Assembly (NCBI GenBank): GCA_014843695.1
Contig: CM026400.1
Coordinates: forward strand, 10,826,333 to 10,890,332
Direction of reading: 5' to 3'
Source of the DNA: Archivesica marissinica
Lineage: Eukaryota; Mollusca; Bivalvia; Venerida; Vesicomyidae
Length of the DNA: 64,000 nt
Each line of letters starts with the position of its first letter. The first letter of the stretch is position 1. Made by a program: the position numbers and the translations under genes. Of this stretch, positions 1 through 11,049 are shown one piece after another. Under the pieces are notes generated by a model that was not told the DNA's origin, ran no database searches, and saw nothing but the letters and a program-made list of their open reading frames with translations.

Positions 1-4
1 TTTT

Positions 5-1014
5 CAGGGTTCCCTCTGTCTGAATTTTTGTCTGCGCCAATTTGAAAAGCTCGGAGCCAACTAAGAGCCATTTTAGTTCACAGATAAATATTTGAAGCCA
101 TGTACAGTGGAACCTCCACTAACGGTCACCTCCGGTGAGCGGTCACCTCCGGTAAACAGTCACTTTTATTCCCCCGAGCGATTTTCCTATATACTACACC
201 TCTGTTGAGCGGTCACCTCTCATCTCCGGCCAGCGGCCACCAAAGCGACCGTTTTGGGACAAAATTTCCTACCATAAACGGTCAAAATCCACCAAAAATC
301 CGCAAAATATTTACAGAGATGCGGTTGCGAAAATATGTAACATTCAAATCAGATGTAGACATTGAAAGATTGAATTTACGGAGTGGAAAAAAATTATTTT
401 ATTAATAATTATCATTTTTTAATAGTTACATTACAGCTATCAAATGGTATTTTGGCCTTAAAAACAATATTGATTAGTTTTTCACACGTTTTTACAGAAG
501 TCTCCAATCATACGTGATTATCCGCCATTATGCGGGAAATTGATGAGTCATCCTGGTTTTCCATTCTATTTTTGAAGAGTGTAAAATACAAAGTCGGGAA
601 CCACACAATAGGTTGTTAAATCATAAACAAACTTGGAGTGATCACACAAGGCGCTGAAAACCATTGTTTTGATCGGATTACTGGGATATCAAAGGCCGAT
701 TATTCGATCGCATTGTTTGATGAAAGTTAATCTCCTAAGGCAATCCCATTGACAGATTATTGTTATCACAGCTTTTCCAGGCATGCTTGCTTTGAAAATA
801 ATTTCTAGTTGTCCAGCAGTCTCCCTCCGTTAAGCAGCCACCTCCCTTAAGCAGCCATTTTGTGCCCTTCCCAAGAGTGGCTGCTTAAGAGAGGTTCCAC
901 TGTATTTGACAAAACTGGTGCCCAAAAAGAAAAAAAGTTGCACCAAATGTTTTCACAAAATTTAGCGCCAATATTTGTTTTTTGTCACAATTGGTGACCG
1001 GTGGCGGGAACCCT
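5..1014 (-). repeat. repeat-J copy 1, split by an 800-bp palindromic MITE
   Basis: The two flanks (about 5-102 and 905-1014) are together the reverse complement of a shorter continuous copy at 31326-31522. The outer ends are inverted (AGGGTTCCC near the start, GGGAACCCT at the end). The continuous copy lacks the inner 800 bp, which is a separate insertion (next entry). It has no coding capacity and its class is unknown. Confidence 0.75.
103..904. mobile_element. MITE-F relative with TACAGTGGAACCTC inverted ends
   Basis: The ends are perfect 14-bp inverted repeats when the TA is included: TACAGTGGAACCTC at 103 and its reverse complement ending at 904. The paralogous copy of the host repeat has a single TA at this place, so this is an insertion with TA duplication, as in Tc1/mariner and pogo elements. 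Inside are repeated GCGGTCACCTC and AAGCAGCCA motifs resembling the MITE-F arms. The only open frame (205-405, 66 aa) looks like chance. It is non-autonomous. Confidence 0.8.
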
Positions 1015-1166
1015 GGATTTTGAAATGATCTGATCTCCGTGACATGCAGCACCCAGGTTCAAAGTGAATGACACTCTTTAAAGGTCGAAAACTGGTTTCC
1101 ACTATTTAGCATGAAACAATTTTAAGATCACTTTCTAAAAATAGTGATTTCTGCTTGTTAATTTGG

Positions 1167-1375
1167 TTTATGCAAATTTATTTTAGCTTGATTGTGAAAC
1201 AAGTTTCTATGAATTGTATTTATCACTCGAGACCTCATTCCTGATTGAATCCATCGCCACAAGGGAGAGAGAAGAGGCATTGTGGAATTTTAATGCCTTG
1301 CATAAGGGCACAATCCTCACTGTAGCAGTTGGGCTCTATCTCCGGGCCTTTCCGCCCTGAACCTGTACATTTATC
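1167..1375 (-). mobile_element. SINE-C, divergent minus copy
   Basis: This region is the reverse complement of the SINE-C body: GAGACCTCATTCCTGAT, ATCCATCGCCAC, the GGGAGAGAGAAGAGGC stretch and TTTAATGCCTTGC. The tRNA-like head at its right end is degraded. SINE-C is the commonest family of the window; compare 37781-38012. Confidence 0.8.
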
Positions 1376-1595
1376 GGAATTGTCCCCCGACTAAAACCAA
1401 TTTGTGTGGAATTTAATATTACAGAATTCTCTCCCTTTTGGGTAACACTATAGTATTGTTTTTGTATCTCAGACTGTCCTCTTGTTGAACTCTCGTTCCT
1501 TCCCACTCGGAATCAATGGGGATCATCTACTGACCACGATTAATATGCAAGCTCAAAAATTTAATGGGTGGAGATTGTTTTTCTCCGAAGTAATT

Positions 1596-2970
1596 TTTAA
1601 ATGAATGGTTATTGTCGTATTTTCGTTGATATTTATACGTCCACACTTCCATCGTTGTAGGCTTTAAATGAATGGTTATTGTCGTATTTTTGGATGATAT
1701 TTATACGTTACACTTCCATCGTTTTTACACTTCCATCGTTGTAGGTTTTAAATGAATGATTATTGTCGTATTTTTGGTTGATATTTATACGTTCACACTT
1801 CCATCGTTGTAGGCTTTAAATGAATGGTTATTGTCGTATTTTTGGTTGATATTTATACGTCCACACTTCCAGCATTGTAGGCTTTAAATGAATGGTTATT
1901 GTCGTATTTTTGGTTGATATTTATACGTCCACACTTCCAGCGTTGTAGGCTTTAAATGAATGGTTATTGTCGTATTTTTGATTGATATTTATACGTCCAC
2001 ACTTCCATCGTTGTAGGCTTTAAATGAATGGTTATTGTCGTATTTTTGGTTGATATTTATACGTCCACACTTCCATCGTTGTAGGCTTTAAATGAATGGT
2101 TATTGTCGTATTTTTGGTTGATATTTATAAGTCCACACTTCCATCGTTGTAGGCTTTAAATGAATGGTTATTGTCGTATTTTTGGTTGATATTTATACGT
2201 TACACTTCCATCGTTTTTACACTTCCATCGTTGTAGGCTTTAAATGAATGGTTATTTTCGTATTTTTGGTTGATATTTATACGTCCACACTTCCATCGTT
2301 GTAGGCTTTAAATGAATGGTTATTGTCGTATTTTTGGTTGATATTTATAAGTCCACACTTCCATCGTTGTAGGCTTTAAATGAATGGTTATTGTCGTATT
2401 TTTGGTTGATATTTATAAGTCCACACTTCCATCGTTGTAGGCTTTAAATGAATGGTTATTGTCGTATTTTTGGTTGATATTTATACGTCCACACTTCCAT
2501 TGTTGTAGGCTTTAAATGAATGGTTATTGTCGTATTTTTGGTTGATATTTATAAGTCCACACTTCCATCGTTGTAGGCTTTAAATGAATGGTTATTGTCG
2601 TATTTTTGGTTGATATTTATACGTCCACACTTCCATCGTTGTAGGCTTTAAATGAATGGTTATTGTCATATTTTTGGTTGATATTTATACGTCCACACTT
2701 CCAGCGTTGTAGGCTTTACATGAATGGTTATTGTCGTATTTTTGGTTGATATTTATACGTCCACACTTCCATCGTTGTAGGTTTTAAATGAATGGTTATT
2801 GTCGTATTTTTGGTTGATATTTATACGTCCACACTTCCATCGTTGTAGGCTTTAAATGAATGGTTATTGTCGTATATTTGGTTGATATTTATACGTCCAC
2901 ACTTCCATCGTTGTAGGCTTTAAATGAATGGTTATTGTCGTATTTTTGGTTGATATTTATACGTCCACTC
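1596..2970. repeat. 68-bp minisatellite array
   Basis: About 20 head-to-tail copies of a 68-bp AT-rich unit, recognised by GTAGGCTTTAAATGAATGG, TTGATATTTATACGTCCAC and ACTTCCATCGTT. Units are mostly over 95 percent alike by eye. Two units (near 1705 and 2200) carry the same internal duplication of ACACTTCCATCGTT, showing that larger blocks were copied. There is no coding potential. Confidence 0.95.
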
Positions 2971-3176
2971 TTGGTCACAGTGTTTATTGGCGAGGGATAA
3001 GTATTTTGCGAATACATCCCTTAAGACAAATGCATGTAACCATAGTGTGGTGGTGCAGATACACGTCGTGGATATCAACCCAGTAACATCATTATTGCCC
3101 TTTCATTGAATAAAAATCATGAATGTGTGCATCCAGAGCCTGTTCTCAATACTCAATAGGTTGAAGTCTATGTAGT
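2971..3176. other. unassigned intergenic or intronic stretch
   Basis: Nothing was recognised here. It separates the 68-bp array from MITE-I. Confidence 0.5.
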
Positions 3177-3377
3177 TTAAAAAGCAACATTACATCTCAA
3201 ATGCTTTGTTACGTATAAATAGCATTGATACTACACATTCTTCAGAAATAATTCTAACACTAACTTTCTATACATAAACAGTGTTTTTGTGGTAGACAAA
3301 GTCTAAAAAGTGAAAAATGGATTTCATATAGTGGTCAGCTACGCTCCTGAATTGATGTTTGTTTACTATTGGGAGTA

Positions 3378-3796
3378 CAGTCAAACCTGTGTTAGTGGTC
3401 ACCTCTATTAACCCATTCAACCCCAAGTAACTGACATGGACTGGTGTGTGATATTTTCAGACCAATAAATTAATAAGAAAATTACCTTTGGACCAGTTCA
3501 TTTATCAAAATGGGTAATTTTATCTAAAAATAGTAATAATTATTACTGGCAAAAAAGTGCAGATCCTGATGAGACGGCTCGTCACGAGCCAGCTCATCTG
3601 GATCTACACTTTTCATAAGCCTATTTAGAGGCCTGTGGGGTTGAAAGGGTTAAGCAGCCAACCTGTATTAAGCAGCCAGTTTTAAGATTCCCAATATGTT
3701 GTTTTATTATACATTTAGCCTCTATAAGCAGCCACCTGTGCTAAGCAGCCACTTTCTGTGATTCCCTTGGCTGGCTGCTTAAGACAGGTTTGACTG
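3378..3796. mobile_element. MITE-F inserted in MITE-I
   Basis: Starts CAGTCAAACCTGTG after TA (3376-3377) and ends GACAGGTTTGACTG before TA (3797-3798). The inner arms repeat TTAAGCAGCCA and its complement, so the element is largely palindromic. It is interrupted by MITE-G at 3412-3649. Confidence 0.85.
3412..3649 (+). mobile_element. MITE-G copy 1 (piggyBac-like, TTAA sites)
   Basis: Begins CCCATTCAACCCC and ends TGGGGTTGAAAGGG, flanked by TTAA at 3408-3411 and 3650-3653. TTAA duplication with CCC...GGG ends is typical of piggyBac-type non-autonomous elements. A strong hairpin lies at 3562-3604. Other copies are at 11320-11524, 27159-27360 and 55250-55490. Confidence 0.88.
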
Positions 3797-4314
3797 TATA
3801 TACAAAGAGAATTCTACTGTCGCTTAGAGGTATTTTCAATCATAAATCATAGTCTTATTAGTTTAAAAATAAATATGCATGGGCACAAGGTGTGAGATAT
3901 GACGGTAAATCTGTACAATAAATCGTGTTATTCAGGATACACACATTGCATTACGCATGTATGTTGACCCTGTTTACATTAGTTTGTTATTATATCAACA
4001 AACATCGTATATGACGTTTATTTATTAGTTCAAATACTCCACTTTTGAGGCGAATATTCGGAAAACAATTACACCATATAATAGGAAAATACAATCTGTA
4101 GAAATTTGTGTTTTCACCGATGTAGTGTCACTTTAATGTGTTGCCATAGTGTTGTCACGGGTCGGTAACACTATTATTTATACGTTATTGCCCTTGATTT
4201 ACTAAAAATCTACAACATTTATAGGTACATTCATCACTTCTCTGTACAATTGGTGGAGTCCTGGACATTTATGAAGCATAAACTAAATATATATCTACAT
4301 AGTGTGGTTGTGTA

Positions 4315-4480
4315 CAGTCAAACCTGTGATAAGCAGCCAGTCTAGGGAATCACAAAGTGGCTGCTTAGCACAGGTTGTTGCTTAATAGTGAGCAAATGTA
4401 TAGTAAAACAACATATTGGGGAAACTGGCTACTTATTACAGGTTGGCTGTTTAATGGAGGCGACTGCTTGTCAAGTGTTA
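4315..4480. mobile_element. MITE-F, 3'-degraded copy
   Basis: Begins TACAGTCAAACCTGTG at 4313. Contains GTGGCTGCTTAGCACAGG, TATAGTAAAACAACATAT and a second palindromic arm, but lacks a clean terminal repeat on the right. Confidence 0.8.
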
Positions 4481-4611
4481 AAAAATTAAATTTTTTTTTT
4501 AATGTGTTTAGAAACGTTTTAGAAAAGAATGTACACCGAGTCTAAAAATTTCGCAACTTCCACTGGCCAATCATGCAATTTATACAAGGTCTGGTGGCCA
4601 TTGTATCAACC

Positions 4612-7250
4612 CTCTTATATACAAGTACATGCGAAATCCCACAGATTTCATGACCAAAGTCAGGGGGGGTTGTCTTATAGGCAAGTACATGCCAAATCCC
4701 ACAGATTTCATGACCAAAGTCAGGGGGGGTCGTCTTATAGACAAGTACATGCCAAATCCCACAGATTTCATGACCAAAGTCGGGGGGGGTAGTCTTGTAT
4801 GCAAGTACATGCCAAATCCCACAGATTTCATGATCAAAGTCAGGGGGGTCGTCTTATATACAAGTACATGCCAAATCCCACAGATTTCATGATCAAAGTC
4901 AGGGGGGGGTCGTCTTATATACAAGTACATGCCAAATCCCACAGATTTCATGACCAAAGTCAGGGGGGTCGTCTTATAGGCAAGTACATGCCAAATCCCA
5001 CAGATTTCATGACCAAAGTCGGGGGGGGTAGTCTTATAGGCAAGTACATGCCAAATCCCACAGATTTCATGACCAAAGTCAGGGGGGGTCGTCTTATAGA
5101 CAAGTACATGCCAAATCCCACAGATTTCATGATCAAAGTCGGGGGGGTCGTCTTATAGACAAGTACATGCCAAATCCCACAGATTTCATGATCAAAGTCA
5201 GAGGGGTCGTCTTATATACAAGTACATGCCAAATCCCACAGATTTCATGACCAAAGTCAGGGGGGGTCGTCTTATAGGCAAGTACATGCCAAATCCCACA
5301 GATTTCATGATCAAAGTCAAGGGGGGTCGTCTTATAGACAAGTACATGCCAAACCCACAGATGTCATGACCAAAGCAGGGGGTAGTCTTATATACAAGTA
5401 CATGCCAAATCCCACAGATTTCATGACCAAAGTCAGGCGTCTTATAGGCAAGTACATGCCAAATCCCACAGATGTCATGACCAAAGTCAGGGGGGTCGTC
5501 ATATAGACAAGTACATGCCAAAACCCACAGATTTCAAGACCAAACTTAGGGGGGGTAGTTTTATATGCGAGTACATGCCAACCCACAGATTTCAAAACCA
5601 AATAGGGGGTCGTCTTATAGGCAAGTACATACCAAAACCCACAGATTTCAAGACCAAATATGGGGGGTCTTCTTATAGGAAAGTACATGCCAAAACCCAC
5701 AGATTTCAAGACCAAATTATGGGGGGTCGTCTATAGCCAAGTACATGCCAAATCCCACAGATTTCATGACCAAAGTCAGGGGGGTCGTCTTATAGACAAA
5801 AGTACATGCCAAATCCCACAGATTCATGACCAAAGTGGGGGGTCGTCTTATATACAAGTAAATGCCAAATCCCACAGATTTCATGACCAACGTCGGGGGG
5901 GATTGTCTTATAGGCAAGTACATGTCAAATACAACAGATTCAAGACCAAAGCAGGGGGTCGTCTTATAGACAAGACATGCCAAATCCAACAGATTTCATG
6001 ATCAAAGTCGGGGGGTCGTCTTATAGACAAGTACATGCCAAATCCCACAGATTTCATGATCAAAGTCAGAGGGGTCGTCTTATATACAAGTACATGCCAA
6101 ATCCCACAGATTTCATGACCAAAGTCGGGGAGGGTCGTCTTATAGGCAAGTACATGCCAAATCCCACAGATTTCATGATCAAAGCAGTGGGGGTAGTCTT
6201 ATATGCAAGTACATGCCAAATCCCACAGATTTCATGACCAAAGTCAGGGGGTCGTCTTATATGCAAGTACATGCCAAATCCCACAGATTTCATGACCAAA
6301 GTCAGGGGGGGTCGTCTTATATGCAAGTACATGCCAAATCCCACAGATTTCATGACCAAAGTCAGGGGGGTCGTCTTATATACAAGTACATGCCAAATCC
6401 CACAGATTTCATGACCAAACGGCGGGGGGGATTTTTATATACAAGTACATGCCAAATCCCACAGATTTCATGACCAAAGTCAGGGGGGGTCGTCTTATAT
6501 ACAAGTACATGCCAAATCCCACAGATTTCATGATCAAAGTCGGGGGGGTCGTCTTATAGACAAGTACATGCCAAATCCCACAGATTTCATGACCAAAGTC
6601 AGGGGGTCGTCTTGTATGCAAGTACATGCCAAATCCCACAGATTTCATGACCAAAGTCAGGTGGGGGTAGTCTTGTATGCAAGTACATGCCAAATCCCAC
6701 AGATTTCATGACCAAAGTCAGGGGGTCGTCTTGTATGCAAGTACATGCCAAATCCCACAGATTTCATGACCAAAGTCAGGTGGGGGTCGTCTTGTATGCA
6801 AGTACATGCCAAATCCCACAGATTTCATGACCAACGTCAGGTGGGGGGGGGGGGGGGGGGTAGTCTTGTATGCAAGTATATGCCAAATCCCACAGATTTC
6901 ATGACCAAACTCAGGTGGGGGGCAGTCTTATAGGCAAGTACAGTCAAACCTGTCTTAAGCAGCCAGCCAAGGGAGTCTGGAAAATGGCTTCTTAGCACAG
7001 GTGGCTGCTTAATAGAGGTCAAATGTATAGTAAAACAACATATAGGGATTCTTGAAACTGGCTGCTTAATACAGGGTGGCTGCTTAATGGAGGTGACCAC
7101 TAACACAGGTTTGACTACATGCCAAATCCCACAGATTTCATGACCAAAGTCGGGGGGTCGTCTTGTATGCAAGTACATGCCAAATCCCACAGATTTCATG
7201 ACCATATTCGGGGGGGGGGGGGGTTCGGCTTATAGGCAAGATGATGCTAT
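4612..7250. repeat. 60-bp G-run minisatellite array
   Basis: About 40 copies of a 60-bp unit: CAAGTACATGCCAAATCCCA, CAGATTTCATGACCAAAGTC, a run of 5-8 G, then TCGTCTTATAGG. Unit length varies mainly in the G run (up to about 18 G near 6842-6860). It is interrupted by MITE-F at 6941-7115. Because 60 is a multiple of three and the unit lacks stops in some frames, it produces spurious overlapping open frames of 60-130 aa on both strands. Confidence 0.95.
6941..7115. mobile_element. MITE-F inserted inside the 60-bp array
   Basis: Each neighbouring unit reads CAAGTACATGCC. Here the sequence is CAAGTA, then CAGTCAAACCTGTC...ACAGGTTTGAC, then TACATGCC. The insertion site and TA duplication are therefore exact (one terminal base seems lost). 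The palindromic arms carry AAGCAGCCAGCCAAGGGA and GGTGGCTGCTTAATAGAGG. Confidence 0.9.
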
Positions 7251-7646
7251 AGGCAAGTATGAATGGTAGAAGTAAGTTATGCAAGATCTGTAGTGCTAAC
7301 CAAATACTTCTCTAAACTGCTGGGAGTAAACCACCAATGAAATTTGAGATGGGGTATAAATAAAGTATATATATTATGTATACATGTATTGAGGAACGAC
7401 ATAAAACCCAAAATAACATGATTATATTTTTTTCCATATTTCAGAGTGCAACGTCCCGGAGAGTTTGTGTGGAAGCTGTTTGTAGTAGATATTCATGTAT
7501 ACTGTAAATCACTCCTTTTATTGGTGCAAATTAAATTATTGTGAAGGAATGCCTTTGTGGAATTCCAGATTTCGCTATCACATGATTGATTAGGGTTTAC
7601 ATTGTCTTGATGTGAATTTGGTGTCCAATCACGTTAAGTTAAGATT
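7251..7646. other. no gene recognised
   Basis: AT-rich sequence between two arrays. One TTTCAG-like acceptor at about 7442 is followed by a short GC-richer stretch that could be a 5' untranslated exon. I see no protein match and do not call it. Confidence 0.4.
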
Positions 7647-7956
7647 TTGTGAATAAGTTTTCACACTGGAAATTTCGCGAATAAAGTCGATCACTGGATT
7701 GTACGTAAATAAGTCGGACATTGGAAAATCCGGAAAATATGCGAAAAAGTCGAACACTGGAAATTAGGGGTATAAGTCGGACATTGGAAAATACGCGATT
7801 ACGGCGGACACTGGAAAATATGTGTATAAGTCGGACACTGTAAATTCGGCTAATAAAGTCTGACACCGGAAAATATGTGTATAAGTCGGGCACTGTATAT
7901 TCGGCGAATAAGTCGGACACCGGAAAATACGCGAATAAGTCGGACACTGGAAATTG
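7647..7956. repeat. irregular 27-30 bp minisatellite
   Basis: About 11 divergent units built on AAGTCGGACACTGGAAAAT followed by ATGTGTAT or ACGCGAAT. Older and more diverged than the other arrays. Confidence 0.85.
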
Positions 7957-8231
7957 AGTGATTGACAGTATTGTTTGCCAACTGAATGTAGTTTTCATAT
8001 TGTTTGTATTGTGTTGTGTATTCATGTTTACTGTTGATACTGAGCACTGTGTGATATCATATCTGTGATAAGAAACAATAATGCACTATCTACCGGTACT
8101 GTATTACTCTTTATAGAAACTTCTTGCACTCTACCATGGATACCATTTAAAAATATATGTTTTAAATGTTTCTCTTGTTATTCCTCTGTCACAATATCAT
8201 AAGCACTGCGACATAACAAACTTCACTGTGA

Positions 8232-8615
8232 AACGAGAGACATCAGTGAGTTACTGCCCCTGAATATTCCCTAAAAGTAGATAGGTCCTATTAAGTGTTT
8301 TCCGCTGTTTTTATCGTTGTTTTCTTTGCGCAACGACATGCTAACAATTTTATTCCACTATCGCTTCTTATGATTATTGAATCACTATATCTCGACGGAT
8401 CTCATACAGTATATGCAATGGGTATTTATTTGTAAAACAATGCTATCAGTTAATTAACACGATTTGGATAAAATCACATTTATCATACCGCAACATCTGG
8501 TTAGGGAACAACAGTAAAAACAAAGGATTCCAACTAAAGTGACCTATTTTCATTATGGCATAAATCAGATTTTATCTGCCAAGCGAGGTAACAGAAAATT
8601 ATAGATGTCTCTCAT
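8232..8615 (+). mobile_element. MITE-L copy 1
   Basis: About 380 bp, very similar to 58178-58547. The ends are inverted: GAGAGACATC at the left and GATGTCTCTC at the right. Internal landmarks are AAAGTAGATAGGTCCTATTA and CCGCAACATCTGGTTAGGGA. No open frame. Confidence 0.85.
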
Positions 8616-8807
8616 TAATATAATGAAACACGGAAATCTATCATAAAGGCTGTGACTCTTGTCATTGTAATTGAATTTCGTTTTCCATTGCATTAACTTA
8701 ACAGAAATGACAGTTTGTTGTATCGGGGTACGTATGGTGTTCAACCTGCATACTGTGTGTTTGTGTGATTCACTTCATGGTAATGTAGATTGTTTGTGTT
8801 CTTGCAG

Positions 8808-8905
8808 GCACCACTAGACCCGCAGCAGTTATTGAAGGCCCTCAATGAGCTACTGGGATCCAACGGGGCCATCATGGGACCTACTGAGGCTGTGAGAGTT
8901 GCTAA
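8808..8905 (+). CDS. PPP1R10: PNUTS exon 1 of those visible: N-terminal helix
   Basis: The reading begins A-P-L-D-P-Q-Q-L-L-K-A-L and continues to V-R-V-A. It matches the start of vertebrate PNUTS (PIDPKELLKGLDSFL...), so only a few N-terminal residues are missing. The acceptor is TTCTTGCAG just before 8808 and the donor is GTAAGT at 8906. The exon is 98 nt, starts in phase 0 and leaves two bases (AA) for the next exon. There is no in-frame ATG between the acceptor and the upstream TAA at 8781, so the initiator lies in an earlier exon that I could not place. Confidence 0.9.
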
Positions 8906-9032
8906 GTAAGTTCACCTTATACATGATAGTTATTTCTGCCCTCATCAAGGGGGAGATATTATTCAATCCACTTGTATTTATTGTGTACATAATTATTTGT
9001 AATAAATTATGTTATATAATATCAAATAAATA

Positions 9033-10480
9033 TGTTTAAACCAAGGCGGAGATATATTGCTTTCGCCTTTGTCGTCCGGCTGTCCAACTTTACCTTGTTC
9101 ACACTTCACCCCCAAATCCCCTTGTTGGATTTTCCCCTAAGTTTGCTGGGAGCACAATTATTATGAACACTTTTATTGTCTAGTTGTGCATATTGTAGTC
9201 TCGTTCTGGTTGGAATTTTGCAGATTTACGGCCCTTCAAATATTTTTTATAACAAAGATTGTCTGTGCTTCATCTCCGAAGCCCTTATTGTATTTTTCAC
9301 CAAACTTGGCAGGAAGTATCAGCATGATTTTTCACCAAACTTGGCAGGAAGTATCAGCATGATTTTTCACCAAACTTGGCAGGAAGTATCAGCATGATTT
9401 TTCACCAAACTTGGCAGGAAGTATCAGCATGATTTTTTACCAAACTTGGCAGGAGTATCAGCATGATTTTTTACCAAACTTGGCAGGAAGTATCAGCATG
9501 ATTTTTTACCAAACTTGGCAGGAAGTATCAGCATGATGTCTAGTTGGATATATTGTAAATCGGTTCCATTTGGATGGTATTTCTTATGCAGATTTATGGC
9601 CCTTTGAACATATTTATTGTATCTCCTAAAACACGGTTGTTGGATGTTTTTTTCATGATTTAGGGATTTTTGAACATTTTCCTGTTGGGCGGCGTCATTT
9701 TCAAATGTTTTCTCCTCCGTAACCATTGGGTCTATAGCCATCATTTATGGTCATGATACTTGGGGTAATTGGGGGGATTACATAATAGTTAAAATCTCTG
9801 TCGTTATGTAATCCAAGATGGCCACTTTCTTAAAATAGCACAAATTCTTAACATATCTCACGAACCTCCAGCCGGATTTTGATGAATCTTGTTAGGAATG
9901 ATCGAAATGTCAAAGCTATTTCATAGTTGTGACCCCCGGGATCCAAAATGGGCATGGCCCGGGAGGTCAAGTAGGGGGTCAATATTATTTTTGAGCAAAT
10001 ATGGTCGCGTCATATATTATCAAATCGAAGGTCAATCACTCTAATGAAATATTTATCGAAATCAAATGAGTACGTCGTCCAAGATGGCTATCGAAAGGTC
10101 AACCTTTTATGAGAGATTTCAAACGAAGGAGAGAAACCATATAAGCTCTGCTTCCGGTTTAATCCTGTCCTATTCTTTGATTTTGTGTACATGTATTGTT
10201 TTGTGAATGTATATACCGGTAGTGGAATAAATATGTTTAAGCCAAAGGTTTTCTTCTCACAAAGTGATCAGCCAATGTTCAAGAAACTTGTATGATCCTT
10301 AGGTGAGGCCTATCCAAAATTGTTATAATAAAGTTTCCCTGAAATCCAAGATGGTGGTCGCCATCTAAAAATAGGACACATTCTTAAAAAATCTTGTTCT
10401 CACAAACTGCCAGTCTGATTTTTACTAATCTTGGTAGGAATGATCGATGTACAATGCTTTTTCATGATGGCCCTCTTGTT
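9033..10480. repeat. repeat-M, diverged dispersed repeat
   Basis: Segments such as CCAAGATGGCCACT, AAATAGCACAAATTCTTAA, CTCACGAACC and AATCTTG(T/G)TAGGAATGATCG recur at 20140-20566 and again within this region at about 10345-10480. It looks like the remains of a larger element carrying an internal minisatellite (9292-9537). No intact frame. The 73- and 83-codon open frames here are not supported. Confidence 0.6.
9292..9537. repeat. 35-bp tandem repeat, 7 copies
   Basis: The unit reads TTTTTCACCAAACTTGGCAG followed by GAAGTATCAGCATGA. It lies inside repeat-M. Confidence 0.93.
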
Positions 10481-11049
10481 TCATTTACAATATACAGTGT
10501 GCCTAGAGCACGCCATTGCATGAATCCCGCCATTTGTTCGTCAATGTCCCCCTAAAATTCGTATCGGGAGCGCTCATAATCACATCTCGTAATTTCCATT
10601 TCTGTCCTTTAGAATGCCTTTGCATACTTTAGGCCAAATTCATACTTGGTTATCCCCCTTAGTAGACTGGTTTTGTATTATTCTTGCTTTCGCATAGCGC
10701 TATTAGCGAACACGTCTCTCGATGCAAGATGCCAAAATGACAGTCTCGGATGACCGATTTTTCAGGACATAAACCGCCTGCTAGCGATACAACTGTCTTA
10801 AAAAACCCTATGCCTCCCCTCCCATCCAATCTGAGTCTGATCCCGACCAAAAGCCCCCAAGTGCGAAGGTGCCAAAAGTTTGCAAAACCGATAGAAGATT
10901 TTTCAAATGCCCCTGATAGAAGATTCCAAAAAGATGAAAGCGTAGACTCATTTCAATGTTCCTCAATTTTTTTCAAATGCCCCCCCCCCCCCCCAAACTT
11001 AGGGTCCCCTGGAAGTAGTGACATACATGTAGGCACAACATTGAATATA
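10481..11049. other. no gene recognised
   Basis: Open frames of 63 and 100 codons lie here (10659-10850 minus and 10750-11052 plus). Neither has splice context, family resemblance or a partner. A 14-C run lies at 10980-10994. Confidence 0.4.

Larger units (their letters stand above)
3177..4135 (-). mobile_element. MITE-I copy 1, host of two nested MITEs
   Basis: The outer parts (3177-3375 and 3799-4135) are the reverse complement of an uninterrupted copy at 57371-57892. The inverted ends resemble TTTAAAGCGACA(C/T)TACAT; here they read TTTAAAAAGCAACATTACAT and ATGTAGTGTCACTTTAA. The middle is occupied by MITE-F, which itself holds MITE-G. No frame of note. Confidence 0.8.

Noticed and set aside
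3562..3604. Hammerhead ribozyme (CTGATGAG motif)
   Set aside because: The downstream GAAA core and third stem are absent; the segment is a simple long hairpin.
4529..6933. Repeated 60-130 codon frames on both strands
   Set aside because: The 60-bp period keeps frames open; both strands translate to repeats and no gene evidence exists.
7442..7500. Possible upstream PNUTS exon after TTTCAG
   Set aside because: No ATG-led reading joins exon 1 in frame with a good donor, and there is no resemblance to the PNUTS N-terminus. A 5' untranslated exon remains possible.
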